From assembly GCF_003627955.1 (NCBI RefSeq), contig NZ_RBWS01000005.1, positions 1 through 64,000 on the forward strand: a stretch of 64,000 bases of DNA, written 5' to 3'. The stretch's first letter is position 1. Each line of letters opens with the position of its first letter. The DNA comes from Sphingobacterium puteale (GTDB taxonomy: Bacteria; Bacteroidota; Bacteroidia; Sphingobacteriales; Sphingobacteriaceae). Position numbers and translations under genes: made by a program. Shown one piece after another: positions 9,284 through 17,275 of the stretch. Below the pieces are notes generated by a model, which worked only from the letters and a program-made list of their open reading frames with translations, had not been told where the DNA came from and did no database searches.

Positions 9284-9457
9284 CTATTCTGGAGGTTTCT
9301 CTTTGAAATGCAAAAAGTCCGTCCAATCTTTTTTTGATTGGACAGACATAAAGTCACCCTTCGAAACCAGGGTTGCTTTTAACTCTATTCTGAGCGCTGA
9401 AAAACCGGCATCAGATTTTATGAATTTACTAAGATGTTTTAAGGTTTTATTATTCAT
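9284..9457 (-). CDS. Possible 57-residue protein ahead of the SusC operon
   Basis: A complete short ORF runs from the ATG at 9457 to the TAG ending at 9284, on the same strand as SusC and about 70-200 bp upstream of it depending on the SusC start. A purine-rich AGAGGAAAG sits just before the ATG, a good ribosome-binding site for this phylum. The product is basic and hydrophilic (MNNKTLKHLSKFIK, later SKKDWTDFLHFKEK), with no membrane segment. I do not recognise the family. A hairpin with a T run (9317-9347, minus orientation) lies inside the ORF and argues for caution. Opposite-strand frames in this stretch look non-coding. Confidence 0.4.
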   Translation of the reverse strand: MNNKTLKHLSKFIKSDAGFSALRIELKATLVSKGDFMSVQSKKDWTDFLHFKEKPPE

Positions 9458-9548
9458 GCTTTCCTCTATTCATTTTGTTTTTCAGACGTCAGAATGAGGA
9501 AGTAATCAATATTTATAATTGTCAACACAAAGATATGAAATAAAACAA

Positions 9549-9848
9549 ATGTATACAAACAATCCTACAAAAAATAATCAGATAACTCGTTTGTTTGAAT
9601 CAATGGATACAAATGATAAAGAAATTCGAGAGGCCTTTGGAAGACATCTAAAACTTATACGAGAGGGGAAAAAAATAAGAAGTGGAAAAAGTATAAGTCT
9701 CAGAAGACTAGAGCAGCTGTCTGGAATAGATTTCAGCCAAATTCATAGAATAGAAAAAGGTTCTACCTCTCCTACTTTAGTTACACTTTATGCGCTAGCT
9801 AATGGATTGGATGTTACTTTAGCTAATTTAGTTGAATTTGAAAAATAA
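9549..9848 (+). CDS. XRE-family helix-turn-helix transcriptional regulator
   Basis: The 99-residue protein carries a Cro/C1-type HTH: REAFGRHLKLIREGKKIRSG, SLRRLEQLSGIDFSQIHRIEKG, SPTLVTLYALANGLDVTLANLV. This covers the usual five helices over about residues 25-95. The stop is 2 bp from the stop of the MNT-HEPN gene on the opposite strand, so the two genes are tail to tail. I used the ATG at 9549. The frame is also open to a TTG at 9519, and a later ATG at 9603 would still keep the whole HTH. A DNA-binding repressor role is likely. Its target may be its own promoter or the neighbouring SusC operon, and the sequence does not decide this. Confidence 0.8.
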   Translation: MYTNNPTKNNQITRLFESMDTNDKEIREAFGRHLKLIREGKKIRSGKSISLRRLEQLSGIDFSQIHRIEKGSTSPTLVTLYALANGLDVTLANLVEFEK

Positions 9849-9850
9849 TT

Positions 9851-10720
9851 CTATTTAAAGCTCTCAATTCGTTCTGTACAAAGTCTATCTGTAATTTGAA
9901 TCATCTTTTCCAACCTTGAGCTAATTTCTTTTAGGTCCTCAAGCGACACCTCAAAATCCATCTTATACTTTCCACTTATATAAGCTCTATTTAATAAATC
10001 AAATAGTCTTCTTTCGTTGCTGTCCTTCACCTCTGGAAAAATGGCATTGAGTTCATCTGAAATCATATTGATAGACCTCCGATATTTATACAAATTATGT
10101 AGCTTGGGTTTAATGCCCATAAAAACTAAAAGAAGTACACTGTAAATCGATTCAATGGTTTGGAACAAATACCAAGCGTTCATTCCAGATCTTGATTTAC
10201 CTTGTAGCATCAACTCATAGTCAAAATGGAAATGCGCAAAAAAACTATTTGCGTTACCGATCCAAAAATTATAATAGCTAGTGATATTGTCTTTGACCTG
10301 TTCAATGCTCAACGGCTGTGGCTTTGTCAGTTGACTTTTTCCATTGTCGTACAACGATACACCTTCGTAATACACGGGAACGAAAAAGAAGTTACCCGTT
10401 AACAATTCCCTATTCACATAGTCAATATCATACATAAAGAAGTTGATATCAGGCCTCGCAGAAATTCTCTTTTCCAGCTCATTAGCTAATTCGTACTCCT
10501 TGATATTGGTTTTATTTGTAACAATAATCAAGTCATAATCGCTAATATAAAAGTAACGTATACCTTCTTTCATGTATACCTGATCTTTGTATTCACCGCG
10601 TGCATAGCTACCGTACAGTATAATCATGTCCGGATCAACAAACTCAGCAATAACTTGTTTGATTGCCTCGATCTCCTTTAATTTATGCTCTGGTAATGAT
10701 GAAGGTAATTGGGTATTCAT
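9851..10720 (-). CDS. Nucleotidyltransferase (MNT) with C-terminal HEPN domain
   Basis: In the 289-residue protein the N-terminal half is a minimal nucleotidyltransferase: the G-S motif GSYARG at residues 37-42 and the metal site S60-D61-Y62-D63 (DYDLIIV). The spacing between them is enlarged by an insert containing a short Tyr/Arg-rich strand. The C-terminal half (about 130-285) is all-helical and HEPN-like (YYNFWIGNANSFFAHFHFDYEL, LLNRAYISGKYK). The RNase signature R-x4-6-H of toxic HEPN proteins is not evident. MNT and HEPN proteins form antitoxin/toxin pairs in which the MNT AMPylates the HEPN. A fusion of both in one chain is more likely a self-contained nucleotide-transferring enzyme of unknown substrate. 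It faces the XRE gene tail to tail. Confidence 0.75.
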   Translation of the reverse strand: MNTQLPSSLPEHKLKEIEAIKQVIAEFVDPDMIILYGSYARGEYKDQVYMKEGIRYFYISDYDLIIVTNKTNIKEYELANELEKRISARPDINFFMYDIDYVNRELLTGNFFFVPVYYEGVSLYDNGKSQLTKPQPLSIEQVKDNITSYYNFWIGNANSFFAHFHFDYELMLQGKSRSGMNAWYLFQTIESIYSVLLLVFMGIKPKLHNLYKYRRSINMISDELNAIFPEVKDSNERRLFDLLNRAYISGKYKMDFEVSLEDLKEISSRLEKMIQITDRLCTERIESFK

Positions 10721-10784
10721 GGGATAAAGGTAAGAATTATTATGTTTTTAATAAATTTTCTGATTCTCCTAAATAACACTTAAT

Positions 10785-10812
10785 ATTTTTAGCTTTCTAA
10801 AAAGCTAAAAAT
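10785..10812. repeat. 12-bp perfect inverted repeat upstream of the MNT-HEPN gene
   Basis: ATTTTTAGCTTT (10785-10796) and AAAGCTAAAAAT (10801-10812) are exact reverse complements separated by 4 nt. The element lies 65 bp upstream of the MNT-HEPN start and abuts the decayed transposase. It could be an operator, a remnant IS end, or a symmetric terminator. Confidence 0.5.
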
Positions 10813-11100
10813 GATGGCGATGAATATATTCAGTTTTACGGTGCATTTCGCCACAGAGTAAGCCGTCCACACTTTAAGTAACAGCGAGAGAGGGAGGGCG
10901 TGAGTTGCAAGAAATACGAAAGCGCATCTCATTATTGATTGCAGAATAAATGGAGATATCAGTGCAAGAGCTGCAGTTTCCGCACCTTTCTTGGCAGCGG
11001 GAGGATCATGGAAAACTCCAATCTTCCATTGCCGGCCTAGTACAAGACGATATTTCTAATGGACTGCACCAAGAAAGAGATATCCAAAATTGAAGCAAAG
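10811..11100 (+). pseudogene. Decayed IS1595-family (ISXO2-like) transposase fragment
   Basis: The frame starting near 10900 reads CKKYESASHY, stop, LQNKWRYQCKSCSFRTFLGSGRIMENSNLPLPA, stop, YKTIFLMDCTKKEISKIEAKKY. This matches the N-terminal zinc ribbon and following helix of ISXO2-like transposases (Cys-x2-Cys, RT, then MENSNLPL and the W/Y-K-x-M-x-x-TKK-IS pattern). Two in-frame stops are present (TGA 10936-10938, TAG 11038-11040), the second where a Trp is usual. An upstream piece, MNIFSFTVHFATE from 10811, is in another frame. Nothing of the catalytic core can be followed past about 11100. The element is dead and marks this region as a former insertion site. Confidence 0.7.
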
Positions 11101-11428
11101 AAATACCGTACATTATAAATCTAGGGAATTAAAACAACACTGAAAGATTATCTGGTTTGAGAGTTCAATAAATCAAGTCCAATAACTTTCGACAATGTAG
11201 AACTTTATCAACAGCATCAAGATAGACTTTTATGATGCCAAAAACAAAAATGTACACCAGGTCAAAAAATCAGAAAAAGTAGAGCATGCCATATCGCGCA
11301 AGTAAAATATTATATGTATATTTTGGCATGCAATGGAATAGAGGAATTGGTAGCGATATTGGGGGATTTGCAAAAATTACAGCTATTATGAGTTGTTTTA
11401 TTAGTGAAGAGGAATAAAATAAATACAG
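11101..11428. other. Non-coding stretch, probably remainder of the decayed insertion
   Basis: No open frame of interest is present. The base composition is AT-rich and stop codons are frequent in all frames. The segment probably represents degraded insertion-sequence DNA plus the upstream region of the pRiA4b ORF-3 gene. I see no inverted repeat that would mark the far end of the element. Confidence 0.4.
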
Positions 11429-11989
11429 ATGCTATTACAATTAAAAATACAGATTAAAGGGATAACAAAACCACCAGTGTGGCGAAAGTTATTAGTTCCT
11501 GATTACTTCACGTTTGATCGCTTACATCAAGTGATACAAGAAGCATTTGGCTGGCAAAACTATCACCTCTATCAGTTTTCGCCGAAAGGTTTTGGATCAT
11601 ATCCCGAGATTGCCATAATTGACGAAGAGTGGGACGAAGGAAATACCGAAGATGCCGAATTGTTAATATTGAAAGACATTTTAACTCAGACAGGGCAAAA
11701 GTTCACCTACATCTATGATTTTGGTGATAGCTGGACACACCAAATTGTGGTCGAGGACATTCTAGACAAGCATGTATTAAAAGCGGAGTTACTGGAGGGA
11801 AAAGGTGCTTGTCCACCAGAAGATTGCGGAAGTACTTGGGGATATCAAAATGTAAAGGATGTCATGAAAGATATACACCATGAAGAACATGATGAGATGC
11901 GAACCTGGCTCGGCTTAGAAAAAGGTGAAAAATGGGATCCGAACTACTTTGATCTCCAAGCTGCAAAGAAGAGAGTAGCAGCGGTATAG
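11429..11989 (+). CDS. Plasmid pRiA4b ORF-3 family protein
   Basis: The 186-residue protein matches the pRiA4b ORF-3 fold through most of its length: QLKIQIKGITKPPVWRKLLVPDYFTFDRLHQVIQEAFGW-type N-terminus (residues 4-42), the Y-DFGDSW-H motif at 96-104, and the C-terminal CPPEDCGS-WGY segment (128-139). The family is widespread on plasmids and near insertion sequences. Its biochemical function is not established. Here it follows the decayed IS1595 fragment, fitting a history of transfer. It is a single gene with no operon partner on its strand. Confidence 0.85.
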   Translation: MLLQLKIQIKGITKPPVWRKLLVPDYFTFDRLHQVIQEAFGWQNYHLYQFSPKGFGSYPEIAIIDEEWDEGNTEDAELLILKDILTQTGQKFTYIYDFGDSWTHQIVVEDILDKHVLKAELLEGKGACPPEDCGSTWGYQNVKDVMKDIHHEEHDEMRTWLGLEKGEKWDPNYFDLQAAKKRVAAV

Positions 11990-12028
11990 TGTTGCATTAT
12001 ATAAAAATATATAATGCTCGTTGTAAAT

Positions 12029-13042
12029 TTACTCATCGCCAACTTTACTGACAAAACTTTCCAGTTCTTTATTTACCTCATCCAGCAACTGCTTTTCGGT
12101 AGGCAAGTAAAGCTCGTATTGACTGGCAACGATCTGTTTTTGGTCTTCAGGAAGGGTAAATTTCACAACCGCATCGTTCTTACTCGCACAGAGTAAAATG
12201 CCGATCGTGGGATGTTCATGTGGAAGCCTTTCAATACGGTCATAATAATTGACATACATCTGCAATTGACCAATGTCCTGATGGGTTAATTTGTGTGTCT
12301 TGATCTCAATGATCACAAAGCTTTGCAATAGACGGTTGTAAAAGACCAGATCAACAAAAAACTCATCCCCTTCAATATGTATGCGTTTTTGGCGGGCAAC
12401 AAAGGAAAAGCCATTTCCCAATTCGAGCAAAAACTCTTGTAAATGGGCAATTATAGCGCCTTCCAGATCTTTTTCATAATAGGCACTCTCCCGCTTCAAA
12501 TCCAAAAACTCCAGTACCATCGGATCTTTTATAATCTCCTTGGCATCAGAGGGCATCTTTTCCTTTTTGGCGACAGCCAATACACTTTCCTTATCGTTGC
12601 TAAGCAGCAGACGTTCATATAAATTACTAAAAACCTGTCTTTCCAGCTGCCGTGATGTCCAGTTATTTTTGATGGTTTCAGCCATATAGAATTCTCGTTG
12701 TTCGTCCAAGTCAAGCCGCATCAACAACCTGTATTGTGTCCAGCTCAATTGCGAACGCAGTGCGTTCGCAATTGGAAAAACGCGATAAAACTGTCTAAAC
12801 AACTCAATCTGCCTTCGCGAAAATCCACTACCAAATTCAGGTTCTAGCGCCTTGGCTAGATACTTTGTAAGATATTTTCCATAATCAGCCCTATCCTTTC
12901 CTTGCTGTTCTTCTTCAAAGATACGCTTGCCGATATGCCAGTACATCAACGTACGCTGATGGTCGACAGCACGAATGGCATTGTCTTTGGACTGGGAAAT
13001 AATCGCTTTTATATCGGATACTAAAGTTTGATCTGTTGGCAT
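12029..13042 (-). CDS. DUF1016/YhcG-type PDDEXK nuclease
   Basis: The 337-residue protein has the two-domain YhcG layout. The N-terminal DUF1016 helical domain covers about 5-150 (YWHIGKRIFEEEQQG, GSGFSRRQIELFRQFY, LSWTQYRLLMRL, FYMAETIKNNWTSRQLERQV). The C-terminal PDDEXK nuclease covers about 180-320, with D231 in FFVDLVFYN and the E246-I-K248 pair in FVIIEIKTHKL. All core catalytic residues are present, so it is probably an active DNA endonuclease-fold protein. Members are common in accessory islands and sometimes accompany restriction or defence genes. None is visible next to it here. Confidence 0.87.
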   Translation of the reverse strand: MPTDQTLVSDIKAIISQSKDNAIRAVDHQRTLMYWHIGKRIFEEEQQGKDRADYGKYLTKYLAKALEPEFGSGFSRRQIELFRQFYRVFPIANALRSQLSWTQYRLLMRLDLDEQREFYMAETIKNNWTSRQLERQVFSNLYERLLLSNDKESVLAVAKKEKMPSDAKEIIKDPMVLEFLDLKRESAYYEKDLEGAIIAHLQEFLLELGNGFSFVARQKRIHIEGDEFFVDLVFYNRLLQSFVIIEIKTHKLTHQDIGQLQMYVNYYDRIERLPHEHPTIGILLCASKNDAVVKFTLPEDQKQIVASQYELYLPTEKQLLDEVNKELESFVSKVGDE

Positions 13043-13208
13043 AGTTCCTTATTTAAATTGGTACTGACTTTAGAATTGAATAGTACAAAGATAGCTAAAC
13101 ACCATTAAAATACTAAATATTTTAGTATTTATTTTTAAAATAGATAAATTTATAGCATCCGATTTTAAGTCCGCCCACTTTCACAACCATCGATCATAAA
13201 GACCAAAC

Positions 13209-15389
13209 TTATTTATTTAAATATTCCAGTGCTTTTTCCAATACTTCATCTCTGCCCTGCTGGACACCTTTAATACTTGGCTTAACAATCTGGTCTATTT
13301 TAATACCGACACGCTGGGTTTCACGCTGATCAGGGTAATATACACCCAGTCCCGAAAGCATTGTCCTTTGATTACCTGGCAAATCAATATAACTGACATT
13401 GCCATCTGCTCCGGCTGTCTGTGATCCGAAAACCTTAACATGAGAAGCTGCCTGATAAGCCATCACATGATATTCCGCAGAACTCTGCGTATCTTCATTG
13501 ACCAGAATAGCTACTTTACCCCGATAACAATCATTGGTATTCTCCCCAACTTGTAATGGACTGCTCATAACAAAGGTTCCGGGATATTGAAGACTCGTAC
13601 TGGTAAAACGAACGAAATCAGTAGGCTTGGTCAACAACAAGGGTGTAAGCTTGAATACTAAAAAATCACCGGGGTAATTGCGGTCATCAATCACAATACC
13701 TTTTACCTTGCTCCAGTCTGCCATATTTACTGTGATCATCTTACCACGCAATAAACTGTGATTGATATACAAAATATTATTGTCCAGCATCTTAAAAGGT
13801 ACCGTATCTCTTGTAGCAGGTTTAATTTGGCTAGAAGGTAGCGCAGCAATATCTACTTTAATCGGCCGGCCATCACGCACTAACTCACAGGGCACAATCT
13901 CGCTATTGCTTGTCACAAGCTTTCGCGCCAGGTCACGGTTGGCCACCGCTTCATTCGGTGTACTCATGTAAGCCCAAAGCGAATCTCTAATTTCTTCAAT
14001 CTTTTTATGTTCCTTACTGATGAGCACATCTCCTATCCTAAATTTATCTCCTGATTTCTCACTATCGAAAACTTTAGTTACCACAGCTTTTCCTTCTATC
14101 ATTCGGATCTCCACCGGCATACTGTACTTGCCATAATAATTTATCAGCCCTTTGGGCATGCTCCAGAGTCCGGTATGTGCATCTTTAACCTGGGATACCA
14201 TCTTGAGAAGTGAAAGTCCATAAGAACGATCATCCCGACTAAGAATCATTTCGGGTACGCCGTTCTTTAAAACGGCATCCCATTTCGGATCTGTCAGGTG
14301 TTTATAAGGAGAAAAATACTCGATCATATTCCAAAAGCGAAAGAGCGCCAATAAACGAAACCCAGCATCTGCAGAAAATACATTTTCATATTTTTTTTCA
14401 TTCTTAAAAAGGACATTGCCTATACCCTTAGCAAAATCAAAATAATGATGCTGATCAAAACTACTATAACGAATACGTCTTAATTTATTCTTGATATCAT
14501 TGTTAAAAGAGAGACCATCAATCCAGCTATAATCTACCTCATGAACCACATTTTCAAGCTGTGGCTTGGCATAGTTGGCCGTAGCACCGAGACTGTCTAA
14601 GAGCATCGCATAATGAGCCTCAACAGATTTATTATCCTTTACTCTAATAATAGCGTCAATGGACTTAAACAACTGCTGATCCCAATCATATTTTCCCTGC
14701 GCCACAGCGGGATGTCTATATTTCAGGAAACCCCATATTCTCCCCAAATCCACTAAGCGTTGATCAATCTCGGGCGTAGTATTAAAATCAGAGATCCCTG
14801 AACTTGCGGGTTCACTGATCCCTTTCGCAAACGGCACAAACATTCCTACTTCTTTGGTAATATCCTTACCATCTACAGTAATGAGCACATCATCAACCCA
14901 CATCTTACCTTCCCCGGAGAGAAAAAATGCAATGGATATTCCTTCGGTCTGGTTTGGCACCAATTTAGTTTTCAGCTTAATATTTTCCCAGTTTTTTGTC
15001 CCATTCATTTGGCGGTTAGCCATATTGTCGAAAAAGACTTTGGGATCGATCCGTAACATCATCGACACATAAGACCCCGAGATGATATTCTCACGCTTGA
15101 TCATCGCAGACACTTCAATGGAATCCCCCTTTAAATTTGATGGTAACCACATCATAATCCCTCCGAAAGCGCTGTTCTTCTTTATACTTTCAATCCGAAG
15201 CGCTCCTTTTGCACTATAATACGTATCGTGATCTATACCACTCTTAAAAGCCGTCGTATCACCAATCTTGAACCAGGGATTTGTAATCGGTTGATCAAAT
15301 GAAAAGTTAAAATTTTGTTGACTAAACACAGGAGTAGCTATCGTTGTTAGAAAAACAACAAGGAAAATAAATAGGCAATTAGATTTCAT
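13209..15389 (-). CDS. S41-family peptidase, exported
   Basis: Starting at the ATG at 15389, the protein has a clear signal peptide (CLFIFLVVFLTTIATPVFSQ). The upstream ATGs at 15416 and 15404 would add charged residues before it. The N-terminal 160 residues look like a carbohydrate-binding-like beta-sandwich. A PDZ-like part (GKAVVTKVFDSEKSGDKFRIGDVL) precedes the C-terminal S41 (CtpA/tricorn-type) catalytic domain, with the probable nucleophile in QSSAEYHVMAYQ (about residue 637 of this form) and a following FGSQTAGADGNVSYIDLPG strand. It probably acts in the periplasm or outside the cell on protein substrates. It is monocistronic, and the substrate cannot be told from the sequence. Confidence 0.85.
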   Translation of the reverse strand: MKSNCLFIFLVVFLTTIATPVFSQQNFNFSFDQPITNPWFKIGDTTAFKSGIDHDTYYSAKGALRIESIKKNSAFGGIMMWLPSNLKGDSIEVSAMIKRENIISGSYVSMMLRIDPKVFFDNMANRQMNGTKNWENIKLKTKLVPNQTEGISIAFFLSGEGKMWVDDVLITVDGKDITKEVGMFVPFAKGISEPASSGISDFNTTPEIDQRLVDLGRIWGFLKYRHPAVAQGKYDWDQQLFKSIDAIIRVKDNKSVEAHYAMLLDSLGATANYAKPQLENVVHEVDYSWIDGLSFNNDIKNKLRRIRYSSFDQHHYFDFAKGIGNVLFKNEKKYENVFSADAGFRLLALFRFWNMIEYFSPYKHLTDPKWDAVLKNGVPEMILSRDDRSYGLSLLKMVSQVKDAHTGLWSMPKGLINYYGKYSMPVEIRMIEGKAVVTKVFDSEKSGDKFRIGDVLISKEHKKIEEIRDSLWAYMSTPNEAVANRDLARKLVTSNSEIVPCELVRDGRPIKVDIAALPSSQIKPATRDTVPFKMLDNNILYINHSLLRGKMITVNMADWSKVKGIVIDDRNYPGDFLVFKLTPLLLTKPTDFVRFTSTSLQYPGTFVMSSPLQVGENTNDCYRGKVAILVNEDTQSSAEYHVMAYQAASHVKVFGSQTAGADGNVSYIDLPGNQRTMLSGLGVYYPDQRETQRVGIKIDQIVKPSIKGVQQGRDEVLEKALEYLNK

Positions 15390-15597
15390 AATGAAAATTT
15401 TCATTAAATTAACCATTTAATGAATTATTAACAAAACATTTTTAACTTTTCGCAACAATCTTTTTCTAGTTCTTCTCCGAGATTTTAAAATTTTAGGTTC
15501 GTTATAAAAAAGCAGACAGAAAAGGAAATACACTACAATTTACTTTTTTATTCTATCATAAAGTTTGATTAACTTCACCTTACTAGAAGAAAAGTAA

Positions 15598-16200
15598 ATG
15601 AAAATATCGGAAAAATATCTATTGGGCTTAAAAAAGGCGTACTATGACAACAATGGTGTTGAAACTTGGAATCATTTTGACCAGATCAAACATGGGGCAA
15701 GTAAAACAGACATGGAGCAGCTCAACGAGATATTTCCAGATGTCCCTCAGCCACTCGTAGACCTGCTTGAGTATGTAGATGGGACTTACTGGAGAACCTA
15801 CGCCGATGAAGAAATTGCCTTCTTCTTTCTAGGCTCTGACTTAAATGAGTATCCCTATTATCTGCTTTCTTCCAAAGAGATGATCGATAATCAATCTATT
15901 GCATATACCTATTATGCTGACTATATCGATCGGAAATATGACCACGTGGAAATTGATAGCAAGATTACTGATAAATCAGCTAACTTAAAATGGCTTCATT
16001 TTTCAGACTGTATGAACAATGGTGGCACTTCTCAATTATTTGTGGATTTCAGTCCTTCAGAAAAAGGTAAAAGAGGGCAAATCGTACGTTTCGTGCATGA
16101 CCCTGATGAGTTTCGTGTCATAGCGGATAGTTTCGATGAATATCTCCAGCTGCTGATCAATACTGGTTATAATTTTATTGATGAAGAAGATATGTATTAG
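15598..16200 (+). CDS. SMI1/KNR4-family protein
   Basis: The 200-residue acidic protein shows the SUKH/SMI1-KNR4 pattern: an early helix, EQLNEIFPDVPQPLVDLLEYVDGTYW (about 40-65), a beta strand with IAFFFLGSDLNEYPYYLLSSKEM, the central WLHFSDCMNNGGTSQLFVDF (about 138-157) and a closing GQIVRFVHDPDEFRVIADSFDEYL. In bacteria this fold is the commonest immunity protein against polymorphic toxins, and it also occurs as a general protein-interaction module. No toxin gene is adjacent, so it may be an orphan immunity gene. It starts 180 bp after the divergent S41 peptidase. Confidence 0.85.
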   Translation: MKISEKYLLGLKKAYYDNNGVETWNHFDQIKHGASKTDMEQLNEIFPDVPQPLVDLLEYVDGTYWRTYADEEIAFFFLGSDLNEYPYYLLSSKEMIDNQSIAYTYYADYIDRKYDHVEIDSKITDKSANLKWLHFSDCMNNGGTSQLFVDFSPSEKGKRGQIVRFVHDPDEFRVIADSFDEYLQLLINTGYNFIDEEDMY

Positions 16201-16202
16201 CA

Positions 16203-16313
16203 CAAAATAAAGAAAAAATAGAAGATAAAAATGTACTCATCGGCAGATTGAAAGAATTGGCCGATTTTCTAAAGATCGGTTATATTATCGATGAAAACTG
16301 GGAATGGAAATAG
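16203..16313 (+). other. Orphan C-terminal reading-frame remnant
   Basis: Just after the SMI1 stop, a frame shifted by one base reads KNVLIGRLKELADFLKIGYIIDENWEWK and then stops at 16311-16313. It looks like the tail of a real protein (amphipathic helix followed by a Trp-rich end) but has no start. It could be the remains of a lost gene or of a longer, frameshifted form of the SMI1 protein. I do not recognise the source. Confidence 0.3.
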
Positions 16314-16322
16314 GGTTAAAAC

Positions 16323-16460
16323 ATGACTAAATTATGTGGCGCATATTCTCCTCAAGGACCAAGAAAAAACATTTTTCAACTCCTTGTTAAAAATCCAAGT
16401 GATTTTTTCCTTGTTTATAAAGGTGATAAAGCTGATTTGCAAAATCTATTGGATGGATGA
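16323..16460 (+). CDS. Small hypothetical protein, 45 residues
   Basis: A short complete ORF begins with MTKLCGAYSPQGPRKN and ends in KGDKADLQNLLDG. It lies between the SMI1 gene and the hydrolase gene on the same strand, with its stop 20 bp before the hydrolase start. There is no clear Shine-Dalgarno site. It may be the end of a decayed gene, and no family is recognised. Confidence 0.3.
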   Translation: MTKLCGAYSPQGPRKNIFQLLVKNPSDFFLVYKGDKADLQNLLDG

Positions 16461-16479
16461 AAATGTGTAAAAAAAGCCA

Positions 16480-17265
16480 ATGACTGCCTTTAAATTAAGA
16501 TATCCCATCATATTGATCCATGGTACAGCTGCGGGAGATAGTAGTTTGTTTTGGGGCAGGATTCCCAAAACCTTCAAAAAAAACAATATCTCATTTTTTT
16601 ATGGCAAGACCGATGGATGGGGCACCGTCGCTAACAATGCGCAGATGCTGAAAAGAAATCTGTCAAATCTTGCAGAAAAAACAGGTGCAACTAAATTTAA
16701 TCTCATCGCGCATTCTAAAGGTGGGATAGACGCCCGCCATTTTATTTCAACGCTAAACGGACATCAAATGGTGGCCTCCTTAAGCACAATATCCACGCCA
16801 CACTTAGGAACGCCAATAGCAGATTATCTAATGGAAAAACATCTATCCGGGGATTCTGCCACAAAAAAACTGATTCAACGTATTTCTTTCTTATTTGGTG
16901 GTCAATCTCCCGCACCAATCGAACTAATCCGAGATCTCAGTGTAAAAGAAATGCGTGTTTTCAACCAGCTCAACCCCAATATGGACAATGTATTTTATCA
17001 GAGCTTTGCTTCGACAATGAATAAGCCACAGGATGATTTATTGTATGCATTGAGTTTTAAATACCTGAGGCGACTGGTAGGTAAAAATGATGGGATGGTT
17101 CCATTAGAAAGTACAGTCTGGGGTGCCAACTTTAAACATATATATGCTTCCTGTGGCATCTCACATGCTGGTATTACCGATGTCACCCGTAAAAATATTG
17201 GAAATGTACATATACCGCAAATCTATTTAGACATTATTAGTGGATTAGGAGCTTTAGGATTATAA
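16480..17265 (+). CDS. Alpha/beta-hydrolase, lipase-like
   Basis: The 261-residue protein has the alpha/beta-hydrolase plan of triacylglycerol lipases. The oxyanion loop is PIILIHGTAAGD (9-20). The nucleophile elbow is AHSKGG with Ser79 (a K in place of the usual Q or M). Asp204 lies in GKNDGMVPLES and the catalytic His229 in GISHAGITD. The TPHLGTP segment (106-112) is typical of lipases. No signal peptide is visible, so it is probably cytoplasmic. A two-helix membrane protein gene follows after 10 bp. The substrate is unknown; an effector-type lipase is a possibility given the SMI1/KNR4 neighbour, but nothing in the sequence shows export. Confidence 0.8.
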   Translation: MTAFKLRYPIILIHGTAAGDSSLFWGRIPKTFKKNNISFFYGKTDGWGTVANNAQMLKRNLSNLAEKTGATKFNLIAHSKGGIDARHFISTLNGHQMVASLSTISTPHLGTPIADYLMEKHLSGDSATKKLIQRISFLFGGQSPAPIELIRDLSVKEMRVFNQLNPNMDNVFYQSFASTMNKPQDDLLYALSFKYLRRLVGKNDGMVPLESTVWGANFKHIYASCGISHAGITDVTRKNIGNVHIPQIYLDIISGLGALGL

Positions 17266-17275
17266 CGATTAACAA

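Noticed and set aside
9317..9347. Minus-strand Rho-independent terminator (12-bp stem, T5)
   Set aside because: No minus-strand gene would clearly end here, and the hairpin lies inside the 57-codon ORF; kept only as part of a finding.
9267..9497. 76-codon ORF on the + strand
   Set aside because: Atypical composition; the opposite strand has a better ORF with a ribosome-binding site, and this frame overlaps the SusC upstream region.
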